The notes under the pieces were generated by a model. The model searched no databases, had not been told where the DNA came from, and worked only from the letters and a program-made list of their open reading frames with translations. A stretch of DNA of 64,000 nt from Nocardioides albertanoniae (lineage in GTDB: Bacteria; Actinomycetota; Actinomycetes; Propionibacteriales; Nocardioidaceae), in contig NZ_VFOV01000001.1 of NCBI RefSeq assembly GCF_006716315.1, forward strand, positions 2,806,501 to 2,870,500, in the 5' to 3' direction. This document shows positions 47,709 through 56,465 of this stretch, piece by piece (positions within the stretch are counted from its first letter, which is position 1; each line of letters opens with the position of its first letter). The translations under genes were made by a program, and so were the position numbers.

Positions 47709-48644
47709 ATGTCCATCGTGGAAGGCATGAACGTCCAATCCACGCCCACCGCGAGACGGGTCGCCGAGGCGATGCGGAGAGCGCAGAACCAGCAGCTGCG
47801 TGATGCCGCGCTGATCCTGGCTCATGCCGGCGTACCGGTCTTCCCGTGTGCCCCGTATGGCAAGCAGCCGCTGACCCGCAGCGGATTCCTTGCCGCCACC
47901 ACTGATCCTCGCCAAGTCGGGCGTTGGTGGCTGCGCTCCCCCTCCGCGAACATCGGGATGCCGACCGGCACCACCTCCGGCGTCGTCGTGGTCGACGTCG
48001 ATGTTCACGCCACCGGCAACGGGTTCAGCGCCTTCGCGCGGACCGAGCGTGCCGGGATCACCTCTCAGTGGTCGTTCCTGGTCCGTACGCCCTCGGGTGG
48101 CATTCACGCCTACTTCACCCCCGCTGGCGAAGACCAACGTAACTGGCAGGCCAACGGGACCCACGTCGACTTCCGCGGCGAGGGAGGATACGTCGTCATA
48201 CCGCCCTCACAGATCCGCGGCCCGGGCGACAACACACGGTCGTACGAACTGATCGCGATTGCCCAGCATGGCGACAAGGCGCTCGACGCCGACCGACTCC
48301 GAGACTTCCTCGTCCCACCACGTCAGGTGCGTGAACCGGTTGGGATGCCCGCTCGCGGGGCACGCCCTGACCGGCTGGTCGCGTGGATGGCCAACCGCCC
48401 CGAGGGCACCAGGAACAGCAGCCTGTTCTGGGCAGCGTGCCGGATGGTTGAAGACGGGCAGCGCTACGACGCCACGCTCTCGGTCCTCGGCGATGCCGCC
48501 CGGTCGGCGGGGCTGGGTGAGCACGAGGTGGAGTCGACGATCCGGTCGGCCTACCGGATCGCGTCCCGACTCGGTCCGGGGAGCCGCTTGGGCCCTACCC
48601 AGGCCCGCACGGCGACAGCGAGCAGTGAGGCGGTGGCGTTGTGA
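47709..48644 (+). CDS. bifunctional DNA primase/polymerase (prim-pol) domain protein
   Basis: 311 residues. The N-terminal prim-pol domain of the archaeo-eukaryotic primase superfamily is visible: LAHAGVPVFPCAPYGKQPLT, then the catalytic acidic pair in GVVVVDVDVHATG, the histidine in TPSGGIHAYF and the DFRGEGGYVVIPPS loop. The C-terminal part (GTRNSSLFWAACRMVEDGQ, EVESTIRSAYRIA) is the small helical PriCT-like domain. It lacks an attached helicase. It likely starts replication of the excised element. The start is ATG 47,709; ATG 47,727 is also possible. Confidence 0.88.
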   Translation: MSIVEGMNVQSTPTARRVAEAMRRAQNQQLRDAALILAHAGVPVFPCAPYGKQPLTRSGFLAATTDPRQVGRWWLRSPSANIGMPTGTTSGVVVVDVDVHATGNGFSAFARTERAGITSQWSFLVRTPSGGIHAYFTPAGEDQRNWQANGTHVDFRGEGGYVVIPPSQIRGPGDNTRSYELIAIAQHGDKALDADRLRDFLVPPRQVREPVGMPARGARPDRLVAWMANRPEGTRNSSLFWAACRMVEDGQRYDATLSVLGDAARSAGLGEHEVESTIRSAYRIASRLGPGSRLGPTQARTATASSEAVAL

Positions 48645-48985
48645 ACAGCGGAGTCTTCTACCGGCGTCACGCGATGCCGCCACGCCAGAAGCCGGTCGAC
48701 ATTCCCCCGGCCGAGGTCTCCAAACTCGCCATCCACGGCGACCCCTCCCAGCAGACAAGCGAGCCCGCACCCGAGCGGGACCAGAACGCGGTGCGATGGG
48801 TGCGGCCCAGCGAGCTGCCCACGATGGTCGCCAACCGCTATGTACGCCGCCTCGTGGCCTCGAACGAGGCTGCTGTGCGGCAGGCGCGCCAGCTACCACG
48901 GCGTGCGATAGCGCGTGTGCGCATCGCGAGAACGCAAACCGCGAGCAACACTGCGCCAGACCGACTGGGAGGGATCGGGCAATGA
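48641..48985 (+). CDS. hypothetical protein
   Basis: 114 residues, unrecognised. It is basic at the C-terminus (RQARQLPRRAIARVRIARTQ) and proline-rich at the start. A GTG start overlaps the prim-pol stop by 4 bases and its stop overlaps the next gene by ATGA, so it is translated as part of the replication operon. Confidence 0.6.
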   Translation: MNSGVFYRRHAMPPRQKPVDIPPAEVSKLAIHGDPSQQTSEPAPERDQNAVRWVRPSELPTMVANRYVRRLVASNEAAVRQARQLPRRAIARVRIARTQTASNTAPDRLGGIGQ

Positions 48986-49941
48986 GCTTCGTCGACTCCG
49001 AGGGACTGCGGTCCCTGCTCTTCCGGCTCTACGGCGCCGGCCCCGACGCCTGGCGTGATGATCCCGAGGTAGCCGAACTGATGGCGTACACGATGGAGAA
49101 GTACGGCGCTCTGGCCCGCCGCCACGGGTTCGAGCCCGCAGACGCGGCCGCCGCGGCCTACGAGGTACTTCGGACCCGTCCCGTGCGGAAAGCCGAGGAT
49201 CCGTGGGCCGTGGTCACCCACGCGGTTCAGCTCACGATGAGCGCCGAGGACCGCGCGGCCGGACTGCTCTGTGCGGAGGCTCGCGTGCGGAAGGCTGACC
49301 TGGCTGGGTTCCACGATGCCCAGCGACTCAGCGACCGCGAGCACTCCCTGGCCGACTACCACCCAGCCTTCCAAGTGGCGCCCGCCCACGATCTCGCCAT
49401 CCTTCTCGCTGATGCCGAGCGGGCGAAGAGGGAACAGGAGAAGGAGAACGCAGCCAAGGCTCACCGAGATCACGAGGCCCACGACGGCGGCGAGGAACCT
49501 GACGCAGACGCCGTCGGAAACGTCGATGAGCCGGTCGAGGATAAGCCCGAGAAGGAAGCCCCGAACGCGTTCTTCGCGCTCGACCAGATTGTCGAGATTC
49601 TCGTCGAGTTCGGCTGGCCGGAGCAGACCGCACGCGCGGCGATGGAGTACATCGGATCGCGGCTGATGATGTCGGGCACCAGGCAGGCGGCGTACGAACG
49701 CCTGCGCCGCGAACGCCAGCCATGGCTCCGGTTCGACCTCGACCTGGAAGTCTGGGGGACGCTCCTGCGCGCGGTTCTGGGCTCACCGGACCCCGACCGA
49801 GCCAAGACCCTCACTGGCAAGGGCATGTGGTGGAGGTTCTGCAAGGGCCACGAGACCGAGCAGGTCCTCGCCGACACCTCCCTGCGCCGGGCGCTGGTGA
49901 CCTCAGCCCGCTACGTACGTCGCAGGAGGTCCCATGTCTGA
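48982..49941 (+). CDS. hypothetical protein of the replication module
   Basis: 319 residues from the ATG at 48,982 (MSFVDSEGLRSLLFRLYGAG). The N-terminal half is helical (DPEVAELMAYTMEKYGALARRHG, PADAAAAAYEVLRTR); a charged, low-complexity stretch (EKENAAKAHRDHEAHDGGEE) follows at about 155-190; the C-terminal half has WPEQTARAAMEYIGSRLM and LEVWGTLLRAVLGS. Similar genes lie beside prim-pol genes in actinobacterial elements, sometimes under low-complexity-derived names. The function is unknown. It overlaps parB by 8 bases. Confidence 0.72.
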   Translation: MSFVDSEGLRSLLFRLYGAGPDAWRDDPEVAELMAYTMEKYGALARRHGFEPADAAAAAYEVLRTRPVRKAEDPWAVVTHAVQLTMSAEDRAAGLLCAEARVRKADLAGFHDAQRLSDREHSLADYHPAFQVAPAHDLAILLADAERAKREQEKENAAKAHRDHEAHDGGEEPDADAVGNVDEPVEDKPEKEAPNAFFALDQIVEILVEFGWPEQTARAAMEYIGSRLMMSGTRQAAYERLRRERQPWLRFDLDLEVWGTLLRAVLGSPDPDRAKTLTGKGMWWRFCKGHETEQVLADTSLRRALVTSARYVRRRRSHV

Positions 49942-50911
49942 CCTCGGCCACTTCGAGCTCGAGCGGACCCTTGACTCGATCGCCATCGGCGTACGCCACC
50001 GCAAGGACCTCGGCGACCTGGCGACCCTGAAAGAGTCCATCGAGAGCCTCGGCCTGCTCCAGCCCATCACCGTCACTCCCGACGGCACACTCCTGTGCGG
50101 ACGCCGACGGCTGGAGGCGGTCAAGGAAATCGGCTGGCGGACCGTGCGCGTCTGGGTACGCTCCGGGATCTCCGACGAACTCAAGGGGCTGATGGCGCTC
50201 CAAGACGAGAACCTGCTCCACAAGCCGTTCTCCCCCACCGAGGCCGAGACGCTCTACCGGGAACTCAAGAAGGTGCTCGCCGAGGACGCCGCGCGACGTC
50301 AGGAGGCGACGCGTTTCGGCGCCGACCCCACTGCCGGCGTCGGGGCGGAAGACGGTGCTGATGAATCATCAGCACCGTCAGGGGCTGGTTACACCCGCAA
50401 TCAGGCGGCCACGCTCGTCACCGGAGCCAACTCCCACCAGCGTCTCGAACGCATCGGCCGCATCAAAGACATCGCTGACGACCCCACTCGACCGGCGCAT
50501 GTACGCCAGGTCGCTAGCGAAGCGCTCGACCAGATCGACCACGGCGCACCGGTGTCCTCGACGTACGAGCGAGTTATGGACCTCGCCCGCCAAGCCGACG
50601 CCGACCCTTCCCTCCCCGACCTCGACGCCCTCGCCGAAGAAGCACTCAAGCGCATCTCCGCGCCACGTACGCGACGTACGAACCCGTCCGGCACCCCGCG
50701 CAAGTCAGAGTGGTCAACGCGATCCTTCGTCCTGATGTGGACCGACCTGGACGGCTGGTGGACCCACTATGACGCCGCTGAGATCGGCGCCGACCTCAAC
50801 GACGGCGACTGGGAGCTCCTCGAGCGGATATACGGCGAGCTCGATGCGTTCGTCGAAGCCGCTCGCCGGGCTCGCGAATCCAAGGTGCCAGCGGGCACGG
50901 CTGCGTCCTAG
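49934..50911 (+). CDS. parB: ParB/Srx-domain partition-like protein
   Basis: 325 residues. The N-terminal ParB/Srx nuclease-like domain has SIAIGVRHRKDLGDLATLKESIESLGLLQPI and the CTP/phosphate-binding motif LLCGRRRLEAVKEIG (a variant of GERR). A helix-turn-helix-like region with GYTRNQAATLVTGANSHQRLERI follows. The C-terminal 90 residues are element-specific. No ParA partner is present nearby, so it may act as a DNA-binding regulator or nuclease rather than in classic partition. It is tightly coupled to the gene before it. Confidence 0.85.
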   Translation: MSDLGHFELERTLDSIAIGVRHRKDLGDLATLKESIESLGLLQPITVTPDGTLLCGRRRLEAVKEIGWRTVRVWVRSGISDELKGLMALQDENLLHKPFSPTEAETLYRELKKVLAEDAARRQEATRFGADPTAGVGAEDGADESSAPSGAGYTRNQAATLVTGANSHQRLERIGRIKDIADDPTRPAHVRQVASEALDQIDHGAPVSSTYERVMDLARQADADPSLPDLDALAEEALKRISAPRTRRTNPSGTPRKSEWSTRSFVLMWTDLDGWWTHYDAAEIGADLNDGDWELLERIYGELDAFVEAARRARESKVPAGTAAS

Positions 50912-51024
50912 AATTCTGAGCATGTTGCTGTGCAGACCACGTGACGCCGGGTTCATACCCAGGCGGCGGTGACCTACCTGCAATCCCGCGGGATGGACGC
51001 CGTCGCAGGAATCCGGAGCGTCAC

Positions 51025-51363
51025 GTGTCCCGTACCGACAAGACCCAGCCCTTCCGCGTCCGTCTGTGGGATGGCACTCTCACCCGCGTCCCTGTTCACG
51101 ACCACAGCGACGGCGCCTGTGATCTTCCTGCAACCTATCTCGACGACCTCGCCCAGTACGCCACCGATGGAGGTCGCTTCTCTCGCGGCTCCTGCTACTG
51201 GGCCATGCGCTTCACCGGCACCACCACCATGGCGTGCTGTTGCGGAATGTGCCACGACGCCGCTGGCCTTCGCGCTGAGCGCCGCGCCGATCGTCACCGC
51301 ACCCGCCGTGAGCTCGCCGACCTCGTGAAGGAGGCGAACGCCGGCTCGCACGATCTGGATTAA
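51025..51363 (+). CDS. hypothetical protein with cysteine cluster
   Basis: 112 residues starting at a GTG (SRTDKTQPFRVRLWDGTLTRV) with GGAG upstream. A central cluster, MACCCGMCHDAAGLRAERR, could bind a metal. Proteins of this size and cysteine cluster recur after parB in actinobacterial elements. The function is unknown. Confidence 0.6.
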   Translation: MSRTDKTQPFRVRLWDGTLTRVPVHDHSDGACDLPATYLDDLAQYATDGGRFSRGSCYWAMRFTGTTTMACCCGMCHDAAGLRAERRADRHRTRRELADLVKEANAGSHDLD

Positions 51364-51402
51364 CGAGGCGATGAAGCCGGCGCCTGCGGGCACCTTGCCC
51401 CC

Positions 51403-51837
51403 ATGAACACTCCCACGAACGAACGTGCCTCAGGCACCGCCGGGTCCCTTCACCTTCAGGTCCGCTACGTCGGCGATAGCCCCGAGGAGGACGGTGGATT
51501 CCGCCGCAGCTACCGCTACCAGATCGACGACACCGGCTCCCCCGACGGTCCCGTCGTCGGCACGGACCTGTACTCCGGAGTCGGCGCTCCCGTCGACGCC
51601 CGGGCCGCGTTGGCCACCCTCGTTGCGTTCGTCTCCGCCGCTGGTGAGGCTTACGGCCACACGATGCGTGGCGGACAGTCGGAGAATCAGCATCTGTTCC
51701 GCCGAGGTATCGCTGAGGCGGCGTACATGAACTCTGATGAGCTCCAGGTCCTCGCGATGGACCTGGAACGACTCTCCACGCGATCCGCTCAAGCCAACAC
51801 GCGGTCGACACCTCGGCCGGACACGCCGACCCTGTAA
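51403..51837 (+). CDS. hypothetical protein
   Basis: 144 residues, unrecognised. Beta-rich at the start (LHLQVRYVGDSPEEDGGFRRSYRYQIDDTG), helical later (ARAALATLVAFVSAAGEAYG). No signal or membrane helix. It lies between the replication and transfer modules, same strand as both. Confidence 0.55.
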   Translation: MNTPTNERASGTAGSLHLQVRYVGDSPEEDGGFRRSYRYQIDDTGSPDGPVVGTDLYSGVGAPVDARAALATLVAFVSAAGEAYGHTMRGGQSENQHLFRRGIAEAAYMNSDELQVLAMDLERLSTRSAQANTRSTPRPDTPTL

Positions 51838-51887
51838 ACCTCGGGGGTCACGGCGCACCTCTCCTGCAACCCACTCATTCAGGAGAA

Positions 51888-52556
51888 ATGATGCGAACCC
51901 GGACCTACACCGCCCGACGTCGGCGACTCCTCCGTGCAGCTGTCCTTGTCGGCGGCCTCACCGCCGTGCTCTTCATTCTCAGCGGCATTCTGATCGCGAC
52001 CACCGACGGCGCACACGCCCCGAACCAGCGCCCGAGCCAGGCCCCGGAACCGCTGACATCTCCGCCCTCGGGTGAACCATCAAGCGCAGGTCACGATGAG
52101 GCTCGGGCGTTCGCGATCGAAGCGGCACAAATGGTCTTCGACTGGGACACGACCACCTCCTCGAACACCGACGGCTACTTCGCACGTCTCGTCGCGATCG
52201 CCGACCCAGGCGGAGTCGAGTCGGACGGGCTGGTGGCTGACCTGAACATCTACCTGCCGAACCCGGAGGCGTGGCGCGAACTGCGGGCGTACGAGACCCG
52301 TCAGTGGCTCGAGATCACCTCCGCCATGGTGCCCTCCACCTGGGAGGCAACCGCTCGCGAAGGCGAGGCGTACGGGCTCGAGCGTGGCACGACCGCGTAC
52401 ACGATCACGGGGATCCGCCACCGCGCCGGCACCTGGAACGGCGAACCGGTCACCAGCCGCCACCGGGTTAGCTTCACCGTCTTCATCCTCTGCGTGCCGC
52501 GCGAACCATCCTGTTACCTGCTCCGGCTCTCCCGGCTCGACCACCCGCTGCTTTAG
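51888..52556 (+). CDS. membrane-anchored transfer protein (VirB8/TcpC-like position)
   Basis: 222 residues: a basic N-terminus, one membrane helix (AAVLVGGLTAVLFILSGILIA), a Pro/Ser linker, then an extracellular domain with FDWDTTTSSNTDGYFARLVAIADP, LEITSAMVPSTWEAT and TAYTITGIRHRAGTWNGEPV. The layout (helix plus NTF2-like domain) matches conjugation subunits in the VirB8/TcpC role, but the family is not certain. It is the first gene of the type IV secretion operon, 13 bases before the M23 gene. Confidence 0.7.
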   Translation: MMRTRTYTARRRRLLRAAVLVGGLTAVLFILSGILIATTDGAHAPNQRPSQAPEPLTSPPSGEPSSAGHDEARAFAIEAAQMVFDWDTTTSSNTDGYFARLVAIADPGGVESDGLVADLNIYLPNPEAWRELRAYETRQWLEITSAMVPSTWEATAREGEAYGLERGTTAYTITGIRHRAGTWNGEPVTSRHRVSFTVFILCVPREPSCYLLRLSRLDHPLL

Positions 52557-52569
52557 AAGGATCGGTGAG

Positions 52570-53727
52570 ATGCGGAAGGTGCTCATCGTGGTCGTGGTCT
52601 TCCTGGTCCTGATCGCTCCGGCTGCCCAGGCAAGCGCCTTCACGCTCGCCGTGACTTTCGCTGCCAAGCCCACCTGGAGCTGCCGCCTCGGGGAGACCGG
52701 ACCTGTCCCCAACAGCCTCACCGCCACAGCGGCAGACGGGGTGAAGATCCGTCTGGATCGGTCTCAGCTCACCCACGCCGCGACCATCGTGGAGGTCGGT
52801 GGACGTACGCCCGGAGTCGGACGTGACGGCGTGCTCGTCGCGTTGATGGCCGCGCTGACCGAGTCCAGCCTCCGGATGCTCGCCAACACCAGCGCCTGGC
52901 CGCAGTCCGCGAGTTTTCCCAACGACGGGAACGGTGGCGACCACGACTCGCTCGGCCTCTTTCAGATGCGACCCCGCGCCGGGTGGGGAACCATGGCCGA
53001 GCTCATGAACTCCACCTACCAAGCACGCGCCTTCTTCGGCGGCCAAGACGGGCCCAACCATGGCTCACCCCGCGGCCTGCGCGACATCCCCGGCTGGCGT
53101 AGCCTCCCCAAAGGCGCCGCGGCGCAAGCCGTGGAGGTCTCGGCCTTCCCGGACCGCTACGCCCGCTTCGAACCGGTCGCTGAGCAGATCCTCGACGCAC
53201 TGACCGTCCGCGCGGACCGCGGCGCCAACTCCCCCCAGGTCCCCGAGACCGGGCAAGTCGTGTTCCCACTCCCCGCCCGAACCTGGACCGCGACCAGCCC
53301 ATTCGGGATGCGCACCGACCCGGTCACCGGCGCCCACACTCTGCACACCGGCTCCGACTACGCCGCACCCAAGGGCACTCCCGTCCTCGCCGCCGCCGAC
53401 GGCATCGTGGTCTTCGCCGGCGACGTGACCTCAGGCTACGGCCACCTCATCCTCATCAAGCACACCGTCAACTCCGCCACGGTCCACTCCGGTTACGCCC
53501 ACATGTACGCCGCCGGCATCCATGTCCGCAAAGGACAGCGTGTGACCGCCGGTCAGCACATCGCCGACGTCGGCACCGACGGCAAGTCCACCGGCCCACA
53601 CCTCCACTTCGAGATTCGGCCCGGAGGCGCGTACGCCTCCCCCGTCGACGCCAACAACTGGCTCACCGAACACGGCGCGGCCAGCCGCTCAAATTCCACG
53701 TCCGAGGAACTTTCTGAAAGTTGCTGA
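52570..53727 (+). CDS. conjugation-associated M23 peptidase with N-terminal muramidase-like domain
   Basis: 385 residues with a signal peptide (VLIVVVVFLVLIAPAAQA). The first domain (ALMAALTESSLRMLANTS, HDSLGLFQMRPRAGWGTMAEL) is a lysozyme-like fold with its catalytic Glu in ESSL. The C-terminal M23 domain carries the zinc ligands in HTGSDYAAPKGTP and GPHLHFEIRP. It opens peptidoglycan for the transfer apparatus. The start is ATG 52,570. It fits the usual order before the DUF6112 genes. Confidence 0.92.
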   Translation: MRKVLIVVVVFLVLIAPAAQASAFTLAVTFAAKPTWSCRLGETGPVPNSLTATAADGVKIRLDRSQLTHAATIVEVGGRTPGVGRDGVLVALMAALTESSLRMLANTSAWPQSASFPNDGNGGDHDSLGLFQMRPRAGWGTMAELMNSTYQARAFFGGQDGPNHGSPRGLRDIPGWRSLPKGAAAQAVEVSAFPDRYARFEPVAEQILDALTVRADRGANSPQVPETGQVVFPLPARTWTATSPFGMRTDPVTGAHTLHTGSDYAAPKGTPVLAAADGIVVFAGDVTSGYGHLILIKHTVNSATVHSGYAHMYAAGIHVRKGQRVTAGQHIADVGTDGKSTGPHLHFEIRPGGAYASPVDANNWLTEHGAASRSNSTSEELSESC

Positions 53728-53827
53728 CAACGCCTGGGGGTATGATCCATCATCCTCTTGCCTCGCTGGTGACCCGAGACGCCAGCGGGGTTCCTCCTTC
53801 CCGGGCACAGACGCCCACCTGCTGGCC

Positions 53828-54115
53828 ATGAGTCCCACCCTCCCCCGCGGACAGGTCCACCCAGACCTCGGCGCGATCTCCGGGACTGGGGATCTGCGCG
53901 ACATCGTGGGAGCACTTCTCACCTACGGTTTGCTGCTCTCGGTCGCGATGCTGATCATCAGCGCAATCACGTGGGCTATCGCATCTGGGGCGGGAAGCTG
54001 GCATGGCGCCTCTCGGGCGAAGGTGGGTGTGCTCGTGGCTCTCGGTGGCGCGGTCCTCGCAGGAGGAACGCTCGCCTGGGCGAACTGGCTTGTCGGGATA
54101 GGAGCTCGCCTGTGA
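53828..54115 (+). CDS. DUF6112 small membrane protein (VirB2-like), copy 1
   Basis: 95 residues with two hydrophobic helices (IVGALLTYGLLLSVAMLIISAITWAIA and VGVLVALGGAVLAGGTLAWANWLVGIG). DUF6112 proteins lie between M23 and VirB6-like genes in actinobacterial elements and resemble VirB2 pilins in layout. The sequence HPDLGAISGTGDLRDIVGALL is shared in pattern with copy 2 at 54,842. Confidence 0.8.
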   Translation: MSPTLPRGQVHPDLGAISGTGDLRDIVGALLTYGLLLSVAMLIISAITWAIASGAGSWHGASRAKVGVLVALGGAVLAGGTLAWANWLVGIGARL

Positions 54116-54118
54116 GCA

Positions 54119-54607
54119 TCAGCGCTGAGCCGCGATCAACGCCGCCAGCTCAGCCTCGGGCCGTACGTGACGCTTGAAGAGCGGTCCGCACGGAACGCGG
54201 GCCAGCTCCTTCGACACTTGAGGCAGGTCGGGGACACCATCGCGACGATGGTCGGCGAGGAAGATGAAGTCCTTCATTGACCCGACCACGCTCCGATCAA
54301 CGGTCGGACCGACTCGTACCTCTTTCATCTGCTCGATCTCGGCATCGATGATCTCCGGCGGCACGTTCTGGTCGATCAGAGCCTCAGCGATCACCTCCGC
54401 GATGCGGCCCGGCAGGCCTTTGGCAGGAGCAAGCGGGGTCAGGACCGGGAGCAGCGTGCGCGCGTTGACCAGGATCGCGGTCTGGGGACGCCACGGCAGA
54501 AAATTCGCGTACCAGTCACCGAGCAATGTCGTCGACGTCTCCCCGTCCACTGGCGGCAGACCGCCGATGCGATCGCGCAGCTTCTTGGTCGCACGCAGAA
54601 CGAGCAT
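54119..54607 (-). CDS. DUF6933 family protein
   Basis: 162 residues on the opposite strand, inserted between the two DUF6112 genes. It begins MLVLRATKKLRDRIG, continues DWYANFLPWRPQTAILVNARTLLPVL and ends LPQVSKELARVPCGPLFKRHV, the DUF6933 pattern. The function is unknown; such genes are scattered in mobile and accessory DNA. It interrupts an otherwise collinear transfer operon, so it is probably cargo. It ends four bases from the end of copy 1. Confidence 0.82.
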   Translation of the reverse strand: MLVLRATKKLRDRIGGLPPVDGETSTTLLGDWYANFLPWRPQTAILVNARTLLPVLTPLAPAKGLPGRIAEVIAEALIDQNVPPEIIDAEIEQMKEVRVGPTVDRSVVGSMKDFIFLADHRRDGVPDLPQVSKELARVPCGPLFKRHVRPEAELAALIAAQR

Positions 54608-54693
54608 GGAGCAATCATCTCCAATCGTCGTCTGAGTCCAGAGGCGACGCCACGATCCCCTACCGCTGACATACGACCCAGCCGTCGTCAGTA

Positions 54694-54724
54694 CCGGGCG
54701 GGGCTCCAGTAGGAGACCGCCCGG
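54694..54724. promoter_or_regulatory. hairpin upstream of the second DUF6112 gene
   Basis: CCGGGCGG (54,694-54,701) pairs with CCGCCCGG (54,717-54,724); inside, CTCC pairs with GGAG. It sits in the 234-base divergent gap between DUF6933 and DUF6112 copy 2. It may be a terminator, attenuator or operator. Confidence 0.4.
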
Positions 54725-54841
54725 ACCGCACGACGTAGTGACAGCACGCCCGGAAGTGGCTTCACCGGCGATTCGTGAGCATCACGGGAAAGCCAACCCA
54801 CCTGCTGGGCATCCAGCCCCTTCTCACTCGTGGAGCTACCC

Positions 54842-55150
54842 GTGAGCATTCACCCGCCGACCTATAAGGGTCCTGCGGCTCAGATCGACATCAGTCCGAA
54901 CTCCAGCGGCTTGCCCGGCATCGCCGAGCTACGCGAGATCGTCGGCGCGACGATGACGATCGGCCTGATCCTCGCCGTCCTCGCCCTGATCATCTCCGCA
55001 GTTGTGTGGGCCCTGGGGTCGAACACCTCCAACCCTCACCTCGCCGGCCGCGGCAAGCTCGGTGTCCTGATCGCCCTCGGCGCAGCGATCGTCTGCGGCG
55101 CCTCAGTCAGCCTGGTCAACTTCTTCTGGAACGTCGGCCAGGCCGTCTGA
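54842..55150 (+). CDS. DUF6112 small membrane protein (VirB2-like), copy 2
   Basis: 102 residues from the GTG at 54,842 (SIHPPTYKGPAAQIDISPN). Two membrane helices are visible: IVGATMTIGLILAVLALIISAVVWALG and LGVLIALGAAIVCGASVSLVNFFW. It matches copy 1 in helix layout and in the LREIVGA / LRDIVGA entry to helix 1. It lies directly upstream of the VirB6-like gene, the conserved position. Confidence 0.85.
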   Translation: MSIHPPTYKGPAAQIDISPNSSGLPGIAELREIVGATMTIGLILAVLALIISAVVWALGSNTSNPHLAGRGKLGVLIALGAAIVCGASVSLVNFFWNVGQAV

Positions 55151-55166
55151 AGACGAGGAGCGAGCG

Positions 55167-56465
55167 ATGGGTCTGTGCGACGTACCCGGCGCCAACGAGG
55201 TCTGCAACCAAGCCACGGAGGCCACCACCAGCGCCGTCGAAGGCTCCTTCACCTGGCTCGCGACAGCGATGGGTGAACTGGCCAAGGCGGTGTTCGAGAT
55301 GACCTGGAAGGTGCTCGACGACACGACGTATGTCGACGTCACCTCCAGCGGCTACACACGCGTCTACAACCTGATCTTCGGCATCGCGCTCTTGATCATG
55401 ATCGGGTTCTTCCTGCTCCAGGTCATGGCCGCGATGATCCGCCGCGAACCGGCCGGCCTGAGTCGAGCCGCGCTCGGCCTGGGCAAGTCGATCCTCGGCT
55501 CCTTCCTCGCCCTCGCCCTGGTCGGCACTGCACTGGAAGTCACCGACCGGCTCTGCATCGGCATCGTCCACGCCGCCGGCACGAACATGAGCGAGCTCGG
55601 CGACCGGATCGCCGTCCTGGTCGCGGTCGGCACCGTCGCCGGCGTCGCCAACCCCGGCGCCGCAAGCCTGGCGAGCGTGTTCCTCACCAGCCTCGCCGTC
55701 GGAGCGACCTTCTTCATCTGGATCAGCCTGCTCGTACGCAAAGCCCTCCTGCTCGTCGCGATCGTCTTCGCCCCCGTCGCCCTCGCCGGCTCCTCGTGGG
55801 ACCACGCCCGCGCGTGGGCCGGACGATGGGCTTCGTTCGTGATCGCGTTGATCCTGTCCAAGCTCGTCGTCGTGGTCATCTTCCTCATCGCCAGCACCCA
55901 GGTCTCTGCACCGATCGATGCCGATCTGAAGTCGCTGAGCGAACCCCTCTCCGGCATCGTGCTCCTGCTCGTGGCCGGGTTTGCGCCCTACATCGCCTAT
56001 AAGGCGATCAGCTTCATCGGCTTCGACATGTACCACGCCATGTCCGCCGAACAAGAAGCCAAGAACGCCCTCAACCGCCCCGTCCCCCTTTCCGCCCGCT
56101 CGCCCGGGATCCAGCCTCGCAAGGTCCTCGATGAAGGTGGCGGAGAAGAATCGGCTGGTACGCCGCCAGCAACCCACTCGCCGAAGCCAGGCTCGAGTTC
56201 GACCGTCGTGGAGGGGCCAACCACGGAGATAGCCCCCATGACGCCCGAAGCGGCGGCGCCGGAGACATCCACAGCCGTCGCGGGTCCAGCCGCTGCCGCC
56301 GTGGCGGGCGCCGAACTCGTGAAGTCGTCATCAACCGCCGGCCAGCGGACTGGCCAGACCATCGGCGGTGCCACAGAGGAACAGGCGGCCGCCGGTGACG
56401 GCGCTCCACCACCTCGCGTGCCCATGCCCCACACCGCCGACCCAACCCCGGGTGACCAGCGATGA
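55167..56465 (+). CDS. VirB6/TrbL-like conjugal transfer membrane protein
   Basis: 432 residues. It starts MGLCDVPGANEVCNQATEATTSA and has about six membrane helices between residues 70 and 290 (LIFGIALLIMIGFFLLQVMAA, ILGSFLALALVGTAL, ALLLVAIVFAPVALAGSSW, FVIALILSKLVVVVIFLIAS, GIVLLLVAGFAPYIAYKAI). A proline/alanine-rich cytoplasmic tail of about 130 residues follows. It forms the inner-membrane channel of the type IV secretion system. The stop overlaps the next start by ATGA. Confidence 0.88.
   Translation: MGLCDVPGANEVCNQATEATTSAVEGSFTWLATAMGELAKAVFEMTWKVLDDTTYVDVTSSGYTRVYNLIFGIALLIMIGFFLLQVMAAMIRREPAGLSRAALGLGKSILGSFLALALVGTALEVTDRLCIGIVHAAGTNMSELGDRIAVLVAVGTVAGVANPGAASLASVFLTSLAVGATFFIWISLLVRKALLLVAIVFAPVALAGSSWDHARAWAGRWASFVIALILSKLVVVVIFLIASTQVSAPIDADLKSLSEPLSGIVLLLVAGFAPYIAYKAISFIGFDMYHAMSAEQEAKNALNRPVPLSARSPGIQPRKVLDEGGGEESAGTPPATHSPKPGSSSTVVEGPTTEIAPMTPEAAAPETSTAVAGPAAAAVAGAELVKSSSTAGQRTGQTIGGATEEQAAAGDGAPPPRVPMPHTADPTPGDQR

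Noticed and set aside
48259..48981. N-terminal extension of the 48,982-49,941 protein
   Set aside because: The extra frame is antiphase to the prim-pol gene and the small gene after it, and the ATG at 48,982 forms a clean ATGA overlap.
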